The position numbers and the translations under genes are program-made. Of a DNA stretch of 56,328 bases, positions 44,247 to 53,465 are shown in pieces. Position 1 is the first letter of the stretch. Every line of letters starts with the position of its first letter. Origin of the DNA: Paludibacter sp. (GTDB lineage: Bacteria; Bacteroidota; Bacteroidia; Bacteroidales; Paludibacteraceae); contig JARKQF010000158.1 in the NCBI GenBank assembly GCA_029973975.1, positions 1 through 56,328 of the forward strand, written 5' to 3'. The notes under the pieces are model-generated. The model saw only the letters and a list, made by a program, of their open reading frames with translations. It ran no database searches and was not told the origin of the DNA.

Positions 44247-45116
44247 CTAAATCAATGAATCGGGTAATAAAGGCATGGCACCATGTTGTGTACAAACGTA
44301 AGCCGAGATTTCAACAGCTTTACGATGTGCTTCTCTGATGCTTTTTCCTTTTAAAAGCGAGGCTACAAAGCCCGCAGTAAAAGAATCACCGGCTCCAACC
44401 GTATCGGCCACTTCCACAAGAGGTGTTGGTAAAAAAGAAGTTTCAATGGGCGTAAACACATAACTTCCTTCCGTTCCTTTGGTCAACACCACGATATCAA
44501 GCTTATAATCCTGCATGAGGCGTATTGCTGTTTCAGCTTCAGTTATACCGTTCCACCCCAAAACATTTGACACAATCAGCACTTCATCATCGTTTATTTT
44601 CAACACATTACATCTTTTCAGCGACTCCTCAATTAATGTTTTAGAATAGAAATGCTGACGCAGATTGATGTCGAATATTTTCATGGCATCAGTTGGTACC
44701 GAGTCTAAAAACTTATTGATTGTTGCATGTGAAACCGGACTACGTTGTGCCAACGACCCAAAACAAACCGTTTTCGTACGTTTTGCCATCTTCTCCAGTT
44801 CATCAGAGAAGGGAATATTATCCCATGCCACGTCTTCACATATTTCATACTGAGGAATTCCATTTCCGGAAAGAGTTACCTGTACAGTTCCCGTGGGATA
44901 ATTTACTTTCTCAATGTATGTGTTAAGTCTTTTTTCACCAAGCACGTGCAGGATTTCTTTTCCCAACTCATCATTTCCAATGGCGCTGACAGCACACCCA
45001 TTTAGTCCGAGTTGTGACACATGATGCGCAAAATTAGCCGGTGCGCCACCCAACACCTTGCCCTGCGGAAAAACATCCCACAATATCTCTCCTATACCTA
45101 TTATCAGATCAGTCAT
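44247..45116 (-). CDS. PfkB family fructokinase
   Basis: The 289-residue kinase has the N-terminal GEILWDVFP and GGAPANFAHHVSQLG substrate motif of fructokinases and the C-terminal signature DTVGAGDSFTAGF with catalytic Asp. It phosphorylates fructose with ATP, feeding glycolysis. It lies 159 bp behind the sugar porter gene, and its role fits the fructan locus. Confidence 0.93.
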   Translation of the reverse strand: MTDLIIGIGEILWDVFPQGKVLGGAPANFAHHVSQLGLNGCAVSAIGNDELGKEILHVLGEKRLNTYIEKVNYPTGTVQVTLSGNGIPQYEICEDVAWDNIPFSDELEKMAKRTKTVCFGSLAQRSPVSHATINKFLDSVPTDAMKIFDINLRQHFYSKTLIEESLKRCNVLKINDDEVLIVSNVLGWNGITEAETAIRLMQDYKLDIVVLTKGTEGSYVFTPIETSFLPTPLVEVADTVGAGDSFTAGFVASLLKGKSIREAHRKAVEISAYVCTQHGAMPLLPDSLI

Positions 45117-45172
45117 ATTTAATTTTGTTCAAGAGTTTAAAAAATTTAAGAGTTTAAATGTATGATTAATTT

Positions 45173-45200
45173 AAGGTCTAAGGTCTTATGTCTAAGGTTT
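45173..45200. repeat. heptamer tandem repeat (AAGGTCT)
   Basis: Units are AAGGTCT, AAGGTCT, TATGTCT and AAGGTTT in perfect 7-bp register. They lie in the gap between the fructokinase start and the porter stop. Confidence 0.6.
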
Positions 45201-45254
45201 TTTGTCAGTACTCGTTAAACTTCTGTCATTTGACTTTTGACATCAGACTTTAAA

Positions 45255-45289
45255 CTAACCACTATCCACTGACCACTAACGACTAATTT
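45255..45289. repeat. heptamer tandem repeat (CTAACCA) overlapping the porter stop codon
   Basis: Units are CTAACCA, CTATCCA, CTGACCA, CTAACGA and CTAATTT. The last two lie inside the 3' end of the sugar porter gene; its stop codon is at 45276-45278. Confidence 0.6.
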
Positions 45290-46619
45290 TTAATTCTGCT
45301 TCTATCTGTTCCAGTGACTTCCCTTTTGTTTCCGGAATCCATATTTTCACAAAAACAAAAGCAATAATACTGAATAATCCGAATATTCCAAACAGATAAT
45401 TCAATCCCAAAGTACCCTGAATTACCGGGGCAAAGTATACTGTCAGAAAAGTACACATCCAGCTTACAGCTGTTGAGAACGACATAGCGAGTCCTTTGAT
45501 TCTGTTTGGATAAATTTCAGAAATGATTACCCACATAACCGGAGCAAAAGAGGCTGCAAAGAACGAAATATAAACCAGTAATGCTGCTAATACACCCGCA
45601 CCAAACTGAACTGGTTTTGAGAACTCCCAGGTGAGGTAGGCAAGTGAAACTATCATCCCTACAGCACCCCATAACAAGAGGGTTTTACGACCTTTTCTGT
45701 CAACAAGCCAAATGGCTACAATCGTCATCAAAAAGTTCACTAGTCCGACTATCATCGCCTGCATCATGGAATCCCCTTTTGCTGAACCTGCTACCTGAAA
45801 AATATCGGGAGAAAACATGATAACGGCATTGATACCCGTAATTTGTTGCAACGCCGCGATTAGAGTTCCAATCAATACAATTTTACCGGTCTTACCCCTG
45901 AAAAGTTCGCTTATTTTTACTTTTTGCTTACCCTGTTCAGCAAGAATCGCTTGTTCCATTTCCGGTAATTCACTCTCAATTAACGCTTTACCACCAATTT
46001 TTTCCAGCACCTTAATTGCATCATTTCTTCGGTATTTTGACAACAACCAGCGTGGACTCTGCGGAAAAGAGCTCAGTAAAAAAATGAGGTATATGACGCC
46101 AAAAACAGCCGGAACAGCCAGCATATACCTCCAACTATTCTCTCCCCAGTCCATTACCAGATAATCAATCACATAAGCAACCACGATACCGATGGTAATA
46201 GCAAACTGATTCATCGACACCAATGTTCCTCGTTTGGCTGCAGGTGATATTTCTGAGATATACATCGGCCCCACAACCGAGGTTGCTCCAACCGCCAGGC
46301 CCGAAAGCACCCTGAAAACAGTCAGCATCAAAGAGGATTCTGAAAAAGCTGAACCCAATGCAGAAATTACATAGATAACTGCCGTGAAGATCATCACATT
46401 CTTCCTGCCGAATCTTTCTGTAAAATTACCTGTAAATAGCGCTCCGATTAAACATCCGATTGTAAGTAATGCTGCCACCGTACCCAGCCCACTGTCGGTC
46501 AGGGAAAATTCCGCTTTTATCATATCCGTGGCACCTGCGATTCCGGCCATGTTTAATCCGAACAGTAATCCCCCGTTTATCGCCACAAATGTTATCCAAT
46601 ATAAATATCTGTTGTTCAT
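45276..46619 (-). CDS. MFS sugar porter (fructose/hexose inner-membrane transporter)
   Basis: The 447-residue protein has twelve helices and the sugar porter signatures: ERFGRKNVMI, the R-G-T segment AKRGTLVSMNQFAITIG, DRKGRKTLLL and the C-terminal PETKGKSLEQIE. In Bacteroides the fructan locus has such a porter (BT1758) for fructose. Its final codons come from a heptamer repeat array. It lies between the GH32 gene and the fructokinase gene. Confidence 0.93.
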   Translation of the reverse strand: MNNRYLYWITFVAINGGLLFGLNMAGIAGATDMIKAEFSLTDSGLGTVAALLTIGCLIGALFTGNFTERFGRKNVMIFTAVIYVISALGSAFSESSLMLTVFRVLSGLAVGATSVVGPMYISEISPAAKRGTLVSMNQFAITIGIVVAYVIDYLVMDWGENSWRYMLAVPAVFGVIYLIFLLSSFPQSPRWLLSKYRRNDAIKVLEKIGGKALIESELPEMEQAILAEQGKQKVKISELFRGKTGKIVLIGTLIAALQQITGINAVIMFSPDIFQVAGSAKGDSMMQAMIVGLVNFLMTIVAIWLVDRKGRKTLLLWGAVGMIVSLAYLTWEFSKPVQFGAGVLAALLVYISFFAASFAPVMWVIISEIYPNRIKGLAMSFSTAVSWMCTFLTVYFAPVIQGTLGLNYLFGIFGLFSIIAFVFVKIWIPETKGKSLEQIEAELKISR

Positions 46620-46756
46620 ACAATTGTTAATTGTTTTATTATACTAAGTAATGTTGTTTTTAAACCACAAAAGAAAAATTTTAAACCATATAAGCTAAAA
46701 TAATTAGTTGGTTTAAGAGTTCAGATTAGCTGTCCCGCTTTCCGTTCTCCGCTTTT

Positions 46757-46784
46757 AGCTATTAGCTATTAGCTATTAGCTATT
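46757..46784. repeat. heptamer tandem repeat (AGCTATT), four perfect copies
   Basis: Four identical 7-bp units run 46757-46784, 14 bp downstream of the GH32 stop codon. This is the most perfect of the heptamer arrays in the window. Confidence 0.8.
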
Positions 46785-46797
46785 CACTAATTAATTA

Positions 46798-48561
46798 CTA
46801 TTTCAATTCATATATACTGATATTCTCTGCTTTCCATGCATTATCTCCGGTAAAAAATGTCAATACATTATACCAGGAAGAAGGAAAATGAATATTAGTT
46901 AATACCGCCTCACCACCGTTGATAAATATCTCGGAAGAAGCCCTGTCGACCAGTAATTTTACCTGATAAGTTTTGTTCACAGGCAATGGAGCAAAAGGAA
47001 CCGAAGCAAAATTGCGATGGAAGTCGGTCAAACCGGATTCCTTTCTGTCAACCATCAAACTTTTCTGTTTTAAATCGAAGATATACCTTATTTTTTCACC
47101 CTGTGCATTTGATATACTGAATCCGAACATTTTCGCATCTTCAGGCCTGATGGTCATATTAAGCTCAAAGATGCCGTTTTTATCGTTCAGAATTTTATCG
47201 ACAACCAGTTCATCCTGAATCAACCTGTCCGGAACAACCGTTTGTTTTCCACGCAATCTTTCCACTTCCTTTACCGGGTAGTTCGTGACAATCAAATGTT
47301 TGCCATTGTGTTTCAATCCAAGCTCACGAGGTACCGTCATGGCGCTTCTAAAGTACTGCGACGGCACGTCATTAGCGTAATCCCAATTGCTCATCCAACC
47401 TATGAAAATCCTTCGACCGTCAGACTCAGGGACATTACTCCAGCTGACACCGGCATAATTATCCCGTCCATAATCCAGCCAGAGTGGATAAGGCAGCTCA
47501 TCTGCCACGAACTTCTTTCCATCAAATTCACCAATAAAGTATTGCGTTGCCGAGCCATGATTCGGTCCACCAGGGTTGATACTCACCAGCAACACCCATT
47601 TAGTTTTACCCTGATAGTTAAGAGGGATAAGGTCGGGACATTCCCAGACACCTGCGTGAGAGCCAATACCGTTACCAAATTCACTCAGCAAAGTCCAGCT
47701 TTTCAAATCAGGTGAACCATAAAAAGTAACCGTTTGTTTGGTGGCCAGCGACATAATCCACTTTCCGCTTTCATCATGCCACATTACTTTCGGATCACGA
47801 AAATCAGGGATTCCGGGATTGGGGATTACCGGATTACCCTCGTATTTGGTGAAAGTACGACCCTTGTCGGTAGAATAAGCAATAGATTGCGTTTGCTCTT
47901 TTCCCGCGCTGGTATAAATGGCAACCATGGTATTTTCACCGAAACCGGCCGTATTATGCACATCAATCACAGCACTTCCGGAGAAAATGGCACCCAGCGA
48001 ATCAGGAGCCAGCGGTGCAGGCAGATAAGTCCACGATACCAAATCCGTACTCACAGCATGTCCCCAGTGCATATTCTGCCAGCGCGTACCATAGGGATTA
48101 TACTGATAAAACAAGTGATATTCCCCATCCAGATACACCATACCATTCGGGTCATTCATCCATCCGTATTCAGGACTGAAATGATAAGCCGGCCGGAAAG
48201 TTTCGTTGTATTCGAACTCGAATTTATCCGATTGTTTGATATTTTTGATGCCAAGGGAATGTTTGTCAACACCCTCAAAATCAACAGCAACTTCTTTCCC
48301 TTTATGAGCTTTAACATCAATCTTTACCCAATAATCAATTTGATTCTGAGCCAACCGCAGCACAATCATTTCCTGCTCATCTTTATCCGGATAAGCTACT
48401 TTCATCCGGAATTCACGACCTCTTTCTTCAATTGGCAATAAAATATAATCACGATCTACTTTAACTTTCATCTGAAAGTGGTCTTCTTTTGTTATGTTTT
48501 TATTACAACCCGTTATTGTGACTATCAGGGACAATAATAAAATATTAATTATTTTTTTCAT
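46798..48561 (-). CDS. GH32 glycoside hydrolase (fructanase/beta-fructosidase), lipoprotein
   Basis: From the ATG at 48561 (a GTG at 48564 is the alternative) the enzyme has 587 residues. The lipoprotein Cys is near residue 19. An N-terminal beta domain (about 28-115, DUF4980-like) precedes the five-bladed propeller. All three catalytic motifs are intact: nucleophile Asp137 in WMNDPNG, transition-state Asp256 in FRDP and acid/base Glu307 in WECPD. A C-terminal beta-sandwich follows. It should release fructose from beta-fructans at the periplasmic or surface side. Confidence 0.95.
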   Translation of the reverse strand: MKKIINILLLSLIVTITGCNKNITKEDHFQMKVKVDRDYILLPIEERGREFRMKVAYPDKDEQEMIVLRLAQNQIDYWVKIDVKAHKGKEVAVDFEGVDKHSLGIKNIKQSDKFEFEYNETFRPAYHFSPEYGWMNDPNGMVYLDGEYHLFYQYNPYGTRWQNMHWGHAVSTDLVSWTYLPAPLAPDSLGAIFSGSAVIDVHNTAGFGENTMVAIYTSAGKEQTQSIAYSTDKGRTFTKYEGNPVIPNPGIPDFRDPKVMWHDESGKWIMSLATKQTVTFYGSPDLKSWTLLSEFGNGIGSHAGVWECPDLIPLNYQGKTKWVLLVSINPGGPNHGSATQYFIGEFDGKKFVADELPYPLWLDYGRDNYAGVSWSNVPESDGRRIFIGWMSNWDYANDVPSQYFRSAMTVPRELGLKHNGKHLIVTNYPVKEVERLRGKQTVVPDRLIQDELVVDKILNDKNGIFELNMTIRPEDAKMFGFSISNAQGEKIRYIFDLKQKSLMVDRKESGLTDFHRNFASVPFAPLPVNKTYQVKLLVDRASSEIFINGGEAVLTNIHFPSSWYNVLTFFTGDNAWKAENISIYELK

Positions 48562-48614
48562 CACTTGGTGTTTTTAATTTGCAGATTTAAAGAACCAGCA
48601 ATCACGTTCAACAA

Positions 48615-50360
48615 TTATTCAGCATTCTCATACCCGGGGTTTTGCTGATACAAACCACCAGAAAAATTAATCTGAGCCTGCGGAATCGGGAAATATTCAT
48701 CTTTCCCAGTAGTAAAACGTGTTTCATCATTGAAATAGGTTCTGAGAGTTTTCTCCGTGCTGATATAATCATTAATGGTTTCAGCAGCAACTCCCCAACG
48801 TACCAAATCAAAGAAACGTTCTCCTTCCATTGCCAGTTCCAGTTTCCTTTCAAAACGAAGCGCCTTACGAGCATATTCCTGTGTCCAGGTGCAATTTACA
48901 CCATCTTTATATTCATCAATGACATAGTTGGCAGCATTAGTGCTTGAATTAAGTTTCTTAACATAATTACTATTCTTTGCCCTTTTCCTTATCTGATTAA
49001 TCAGAGGCAAAGCTTCATTTTGTCGTCCAAGTTCGATCAAGGCCTCTGCTTTCCATAACAACACATCAGCATAACGAATTACCTGAAAATTTAACGCATT
49101 TGCTCCCCATGGCCAACCTTTTACCATATATGGAGATCCCGGTCCTACAACAAACTTTTTACAGCTATATTGTCCGTAAGTAGCAGGTTCTCTTGACCAT
49201 CTTTCATCATAATTTCTGGTGTAATTTTTCCAGGGAATACCTAAACGACCCACTGTAAAATCAAGTCTGGGATCAATATTATACAAGAAACCATCTGTAG
49301 CCCTCAGTATATTGCCGTTTTTATAATTATCGAAGTCGGGAACACCGCCCGCAGTTGTTTTATAAGAATTAACAAGATTCTGACTGGGTTGAAAGAATCC
49401 GTCACCACCATATACCGGACCACGGGGAGTACATACCAGGTTGCTCCAGTTGATTCTACCCAAATCGGTTCCATCTTCAATCGAATATTCAACACCAAAA
49501 ACTGATTCAGCTCCATGTTCATATTCTACTTCAGCCAACTGTTGAAAGTCCGACAACAACGAATAACCTCCGGCAGAGGCCTGGTCACATAAAGTAACGA
49601 CCTCTCCCAGCAACGTATGATCAACTTCTGTAACCTGGTTATTTGCCGGATTCTGTTTGTATGCCCTGTACAAGGTAACTTTAGCCTGATAAGCCAGCGC
49701 GGCATATTTTGTTACACGCCCCCCTTCCGGCTGTGTCGGTGGAAGCAATTCAGCTGCATCTTTAAATTCATTAGCGATTTTTGCCAAAATCTCGTCTCTG
49801 GTAAATTCAACATTGGAAATATTGATATAATCTTTGGTTTCAACATTTTCATCAAAATAGGGAATCTTGTTAAATAACCTGCTAAGTTCGAAGAAATAAT
49901 GAGCACGCAGGAAACGCATTTCTCCCAAACGAACATTTTTCAATGGTACATCTTCAACACTCACTTCGTTCAGTCTCCTGATTGCATTATTTGCCCTTTG
50001 TACACTTATATACATGTGAAACCATTTGCGGTCTAACAATCCATTAGTCGCATAAACCCCTGTAAAAGTTTCAAATGCATGGAACTCCCAGATATCAGAA
50101 ATACCACCACCACCTTTATATGCTGTTTCGGCGCGAACATCGCCGTAGATCCAATTGGTTGTAGGAGAAAGAAAGGCTTGGTCACTCCCTTCGGGTCCGG
50201 CTAAAGCTGAATATGCTGACGTGCATAAGGCATCAATTGCAGCCGGCGTACTTAAAATTTCATCGCTGAGTTTCCCCTGCGGCTTTGAATCCAAAAAATC
50301 ATCACTACAAGCGAAGAATCCTAAGATCATTATCATTAATGTTACTAATTTGAATTTCAT
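48615..50360 (-). CDS. SusD/RagB family surface glycan-binding lipoprotein
   Basis: The 581-residue protein has a lipoprotein signal with Cys near residue 18 (GFFACSDDF). The TPR-like helical core and the conserved QRANNAIRRLNEV and MRFLRAHYFFELSRLF segments are visible. The C-terminus has RWGVAAETINDYI and the FPIPQAQI motif typical of SusD. It forms the lid of the SusC transporter for fructan. It follows SusC after 12 bp. Confidence 0.94.
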   Translation of the reverse strand: MKFKLVTLMIMILGFFACSDDFLDSKPQGKLSDEILSTPAAIDALCTSAYSALAGPEGSDQAFLSPTTNWIYGDVRAETAYKGGGGISDIWEFHAFETFTGVYATNGLLDRKWFHMYISVQRANNAIRRLNEVSVEDVPLKNVRLGEMRFLRAHYFFELSRLFNKIPYFDENVETKDYINISNVEFTRDEILAKIANEFKDAAELLPPTQPEGGRVTKYAALAYQAKVTLYRAYKQNPANNQVTEVDHTLLGEVVTLCDQASAGGYSLLSDFQQLAEVEYEHGAESVFGVEYSIEDGTDLGRINWSNLVCTPRGPVYGGDGFFQPSQNLVNSYKTTAGGVPDFDNYKNGNILRATDGFLYNIDPRLDFTVGRLGIPWKNYTRNYDERWSREPATYGQYSCKKFVVGPGSPYMVKGWPWGANALNFQVIRYADVLLWKAEALIELGRQNEALPLINQIRKRAKNSNYVKKLNSSTNAANYVIDEYKDGVNCTWTQEYARKALRFERKLELAMEGERFFDLVRWGVAAETINDYISTEKTLRTYFNDETRFTTGKDEYFPIPQAQINFSGGLYQQNPGYENAE

Positions 50361-50372
50361 GACTGTCTGCTT

Positions 50373-53300
50373 TTAAAAGTTAAAATTAAATCCGAAAGTA
50401 AATGTACGGGGTAGAGGATAAGGATATCCTAATCCTTCAGGATCGGCTCCGGTATATTTTGTAACTGTCAGCAAGTCTTGACCCTGCAGATAGAATCGGA
50501 TATTGGATGCTCCGAGTTTTTCTGATACATTTTTGGGAACAGTATATCCTATTTGAATATTCTTCAATTTTACATACGAACCATCTTCTATAAAATATTC
50601 AGAGGTACGGTTCTCCTCATTGGTATTCACCGCTGTTAAAGCTGGAATGTTCGAATCCGGATTTGTAACCGGGTCAAATGCATTTAATAAAGTCGTTCCA
50701 TGATTTCCTGTCCATAACTGGAAGAAGTCTGTGTAGAATTTTGAGTTATTCCATGCTTTCCTTACTATACCATTCCAGAACATGGAAAAATCAAATGATT
50801 TATAATTTACCGCAACATTCAATCCACCTACAAATTTCGGCAAGTCTGTACCTAACCAAGTTCTGTCCTTATCATTGATAATACTGTCACCATTCAGATC
50901 CATATACCGGATACGTCCGATTCCTTTGCCTGGCTGGCTGATTCCATCGTTTAACTCATCATCTGTTTTATAAATTCCATTTGTTTTATATCCCATCCAG
51001 GAACCCAGAGGTTGACCAACAATACTCTGATCAATTCCATTACCACCTCCCCAGGTATAATAAATATCTTCGGGAAGATCAGTAATCACATTTTTGTAGG
51101 CTGTTCCTGTGAAAGACACTTCATAAGAAAAGTCTTTGTTTACAACATCACGCCAGGTAACAGTACCTTCGATACCATTGTTTTTAAGAGAGGCACCATT
51201 ATACGACATATAGCCACCCTCCCCAATCACGGCAATATACGGACGATCAATCAACATATCATCGGTTTTCTTGATGTAATAATCCAAGGTTAAAGTCAGT
51301 CTGTTTTTAAGCATAGCCAGATCAAGTCCAAAATTTGTTTGTGTCGTCACCTCCCACTTTATATCAGGATTACCTGAACGTTGTTTGATGATCCCGTTAT
51401 AGATTGTCCCCTGATTGATGCCGGCAAGGTCATAACCTGCTGTTGTGAGATTAAATAAGTACTTTGTATATGTTGCCTCATTATCCATTTGATCATTACC
51501 ATTTTGTCCCCAACTTGCTCTAATCTTCAGGTCTGACAAAACATCAATTCCTTTCATAAAATCCTCCTCGGTAACCCTCCAACCTGCTGATACGGCAGGG
51601 AAATAGGCCGAGTTATTATTGGCGCCGAATCTGGATGAAGCATCATTCCTGATAGTAGCCGAAAACAAATAGCGATCATTGTAAGCATAATTTAATTTAC
51701 CAAAATACGAAACCAGAGTTGTCCGGTCTTTTAGTCCTCCATTTGTCTGTGTTCCCTCGCCTGCACTCAAATATCGATAATCCATCGATTCAACCAAGTA
51801 ATCATCTCTCTGTGCATCCATAAATTCATAGATTGTTTCTTTTGCTTCCATACCGGCGAATAAACTCACATTACTTTTATCAATACTAAAAGAATATGCG
51901 GCGGTATTTGACCAAATCCATTCCCTGTCGTAGGAAGATTTTACATATAATATATTTTTGTCAACCACACGGCTGGAACCTTCAGACCATCTGGGTTCAA
52001 AATTCGACAGAAATTCATTACGGTAGTTCAACCCAAAGTTACTTTTCAGGACAAAATTTTTAACCGGTTCGATTTCCAGAAAAACATTTCCGAAAATACG
52101 CCATTGGCTGAGACGATTATCCTTTTGTTGATCTAGCAAACGTACCGGATTGGGTTTATCACCCAGACCCTGAGTCGGCCCGGCATAACCTCCATTGATA
52201 TCATAAACAGGAATCAGCGGATGTTGAGCAATGGTCAACTCTTCAATTCCTCCGGGCTTAAGAACTTCCGACCAGTTACTTACATTCAAATTTTCCCCTA
52301 AACGAACCTTGTTTTTAAGAAAACTATAGGTATTATTTAAACGAATATTGAATCGTTGAAAATTCGTGTATTTAATTAATCCATCCTGATCAAAAAAGTT
52401 AAATGAGAACAAGGATGATGAGTTATCAGCAGCTGTTGTAACTGAGACATTATAATTTTGCAATAATGCTCTCTGATAAACTTCATCAGCCCAATTTGTA
52501 TCTCCTGCAGGCATCGTTTTATCAATATCAATAAATTCCGGAATTACCGGAGTATCTCCATTTCCATATTGGTCGTGACTTGGTTGCACCCCATCATTCT
52601 GATAAGCTTTCCAGTAAACATCACCCCATTGTTGTGCATTAAGTAGCGGAATGTTGGTGTGATATTGCTGTGTAGTAATCTGTCCATCAACATTTACCCT
52701 GATTCCTTTTTCTTTTCCTGATTTTTTAGTCGTGATAATGATTACCCCGTTGGCAGCCTGTGTACCATATATTGATGCAGATGCCGCATCTTTCAAAACT
52801 TGTATGGATTCTACATCATTCGCATTCAAAAGCGTCGCAATATTGGCACGTGTTTGCACGCCGTCAATTACATATAACGGGGCACTATTGTTAATCGTTG
52901 TTACACCCCTGATTGTTGCGGCAGTGGAGGTTCCACCGGGCTGACCATCTGTCGTGATATTTACCCCCGGCAATCGTCCCTGTAAAGTTGACATGATATT
53001 ACCTGTCGGGATACTACTCACATCACTCAATTTTACAACAGAAACGGCACCGGTAATTTCAGCTTTTTTCTCTGTCGTGTATCCGGTAACAACGACCTGA
53101 TCCAAGAGTATTGCATCCGTATTCAGTACAACTTTGAGTTGCTTTTGTGTTCCGACTTTTATTTCCTGCATCTGCATCCCTACCATAGAGAACTGTAAAA
53201 CAGCATCCTGAGATTTTACGGTAATCGAGAAATTCCCGTCGAGATTGGTAATAACTCCATTTCGGGTACCTTTTTCAATCACGCTTACGCCAATAAGCGG

Positions 53301-53429
53301 TTGATTATCTTCCGATGATGTTACAACACCACGCACTTCAACCTGCTGCGCCATCACGACGATCGAAAAGATCATTGAGAATAACAGTAGTAACTGTCGA
53401 AGTCTGATTTTTTTGTTTTGTCTTTTCAT
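50373..53429 (-). CDS. SusC family TonB-dependent oligosaccharide transporter
   Basis: The 1018-residue protein has a signal peptide (about 1-28), a CarboxypepD_reg-like domain (30-110), the SusC plug with LQGRLPGVNI and LYVIDGVQ, the YGTQAANGVIIITTKKS plug end near 230, and a 22-strand barrel ending FGFNFNF. It imports fructan oligosaccharides bound with SusD. The gene pair is flanked by GH32 genes, which supports the fructan assignment. Confidence 0.96.
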   Translation of the reverse strand: MKRQNKKIRLRQLLLLFSMIFSIVVMAQQVEVRGVVTSSEDNQPLIGVSVIEKGTRNGVITNLDGNFSITVKSQDAVLQFSMVGMQMQEIKVGTQKQLKVVLNTDAILLDQVVVTGYTTEKKAEITGAVSVVKLSDVSSIPTGNIMSTLQGRLPGVNITTDGQPGGTSTAATIRGVTTINNSAPLYVIDGVQTRANIATLLNANDVESIQVLKDAASASIYGTQAANGVIIITTKKSGKEKGIRVNVDGQITTQQYHTNIPLLNAQQWGDVYWKAYQNDGVQPSHDQYGNGDTPVIPEFIDIDKTMPAGDTNWADEVYQRALLQNYNVSVTTAADNSSSLFSFNFFDQDGLIKYTNFQRFNIRLNNTYSFLKNKVRLGENLNVSNWSEVLKPGGIEELTIAQHPLIPVYDINGGYAGPTQGLGDKPNPVRLLDQQKDNRLSQWRIFGNVFLEIEPVKNFVLKSNFGLNYRNEFLSNFEPRWSEGSSRVVDKNILYVKSSYDREWIWSNTAAYSFSIDKSNVSLFAGMEAKETIYEFMDAQRDDYLVESMDYRYLSAGEGTQTNGGLKDRTTLVSYFGKLNYAYNDRYLFSATIRNDASSRFGANNNSAYFPAVSAGWRVTEEDFMKGIDVLSDLKIRASWGQNGNDQMDNEATYTKYLFNLTTAGYDLAGINQGTIYNGIIKQRSGNPDIKWEVTTQTNFGLDLAMLKNRLTLTLDYYIKKTDDMLIDRPYIAVIGEGGYMSYNGASLKNNGIEGTVTWRDVVNKDFSYEVSFTGTAYKNVITDLPEDIYYTWGGGNGIDQSIVGQPLGSWMGYKTNGIYKTDDELNDGISQPGKGIGRIRYMDLNGDSIINDKDRTWLGTDLPKFVGGLNVAVNYKSFDFSMFWNGIVRKAWNNSKFYTDFFQLWTGNHGTTLLNAFDPVTNPDSNIPALTAVNTNEENRTSEYFIEDGSYVKLKNIQIGYTVPKNVSEKLGASNIRFYLQGQDLLTVTKYTGADPEGLGYPYPLPRTFTFGFNFNF

Positions 53430-53465
53430 GAGATTCTGACTTAATTGTTTTTAATCAATCACTAA

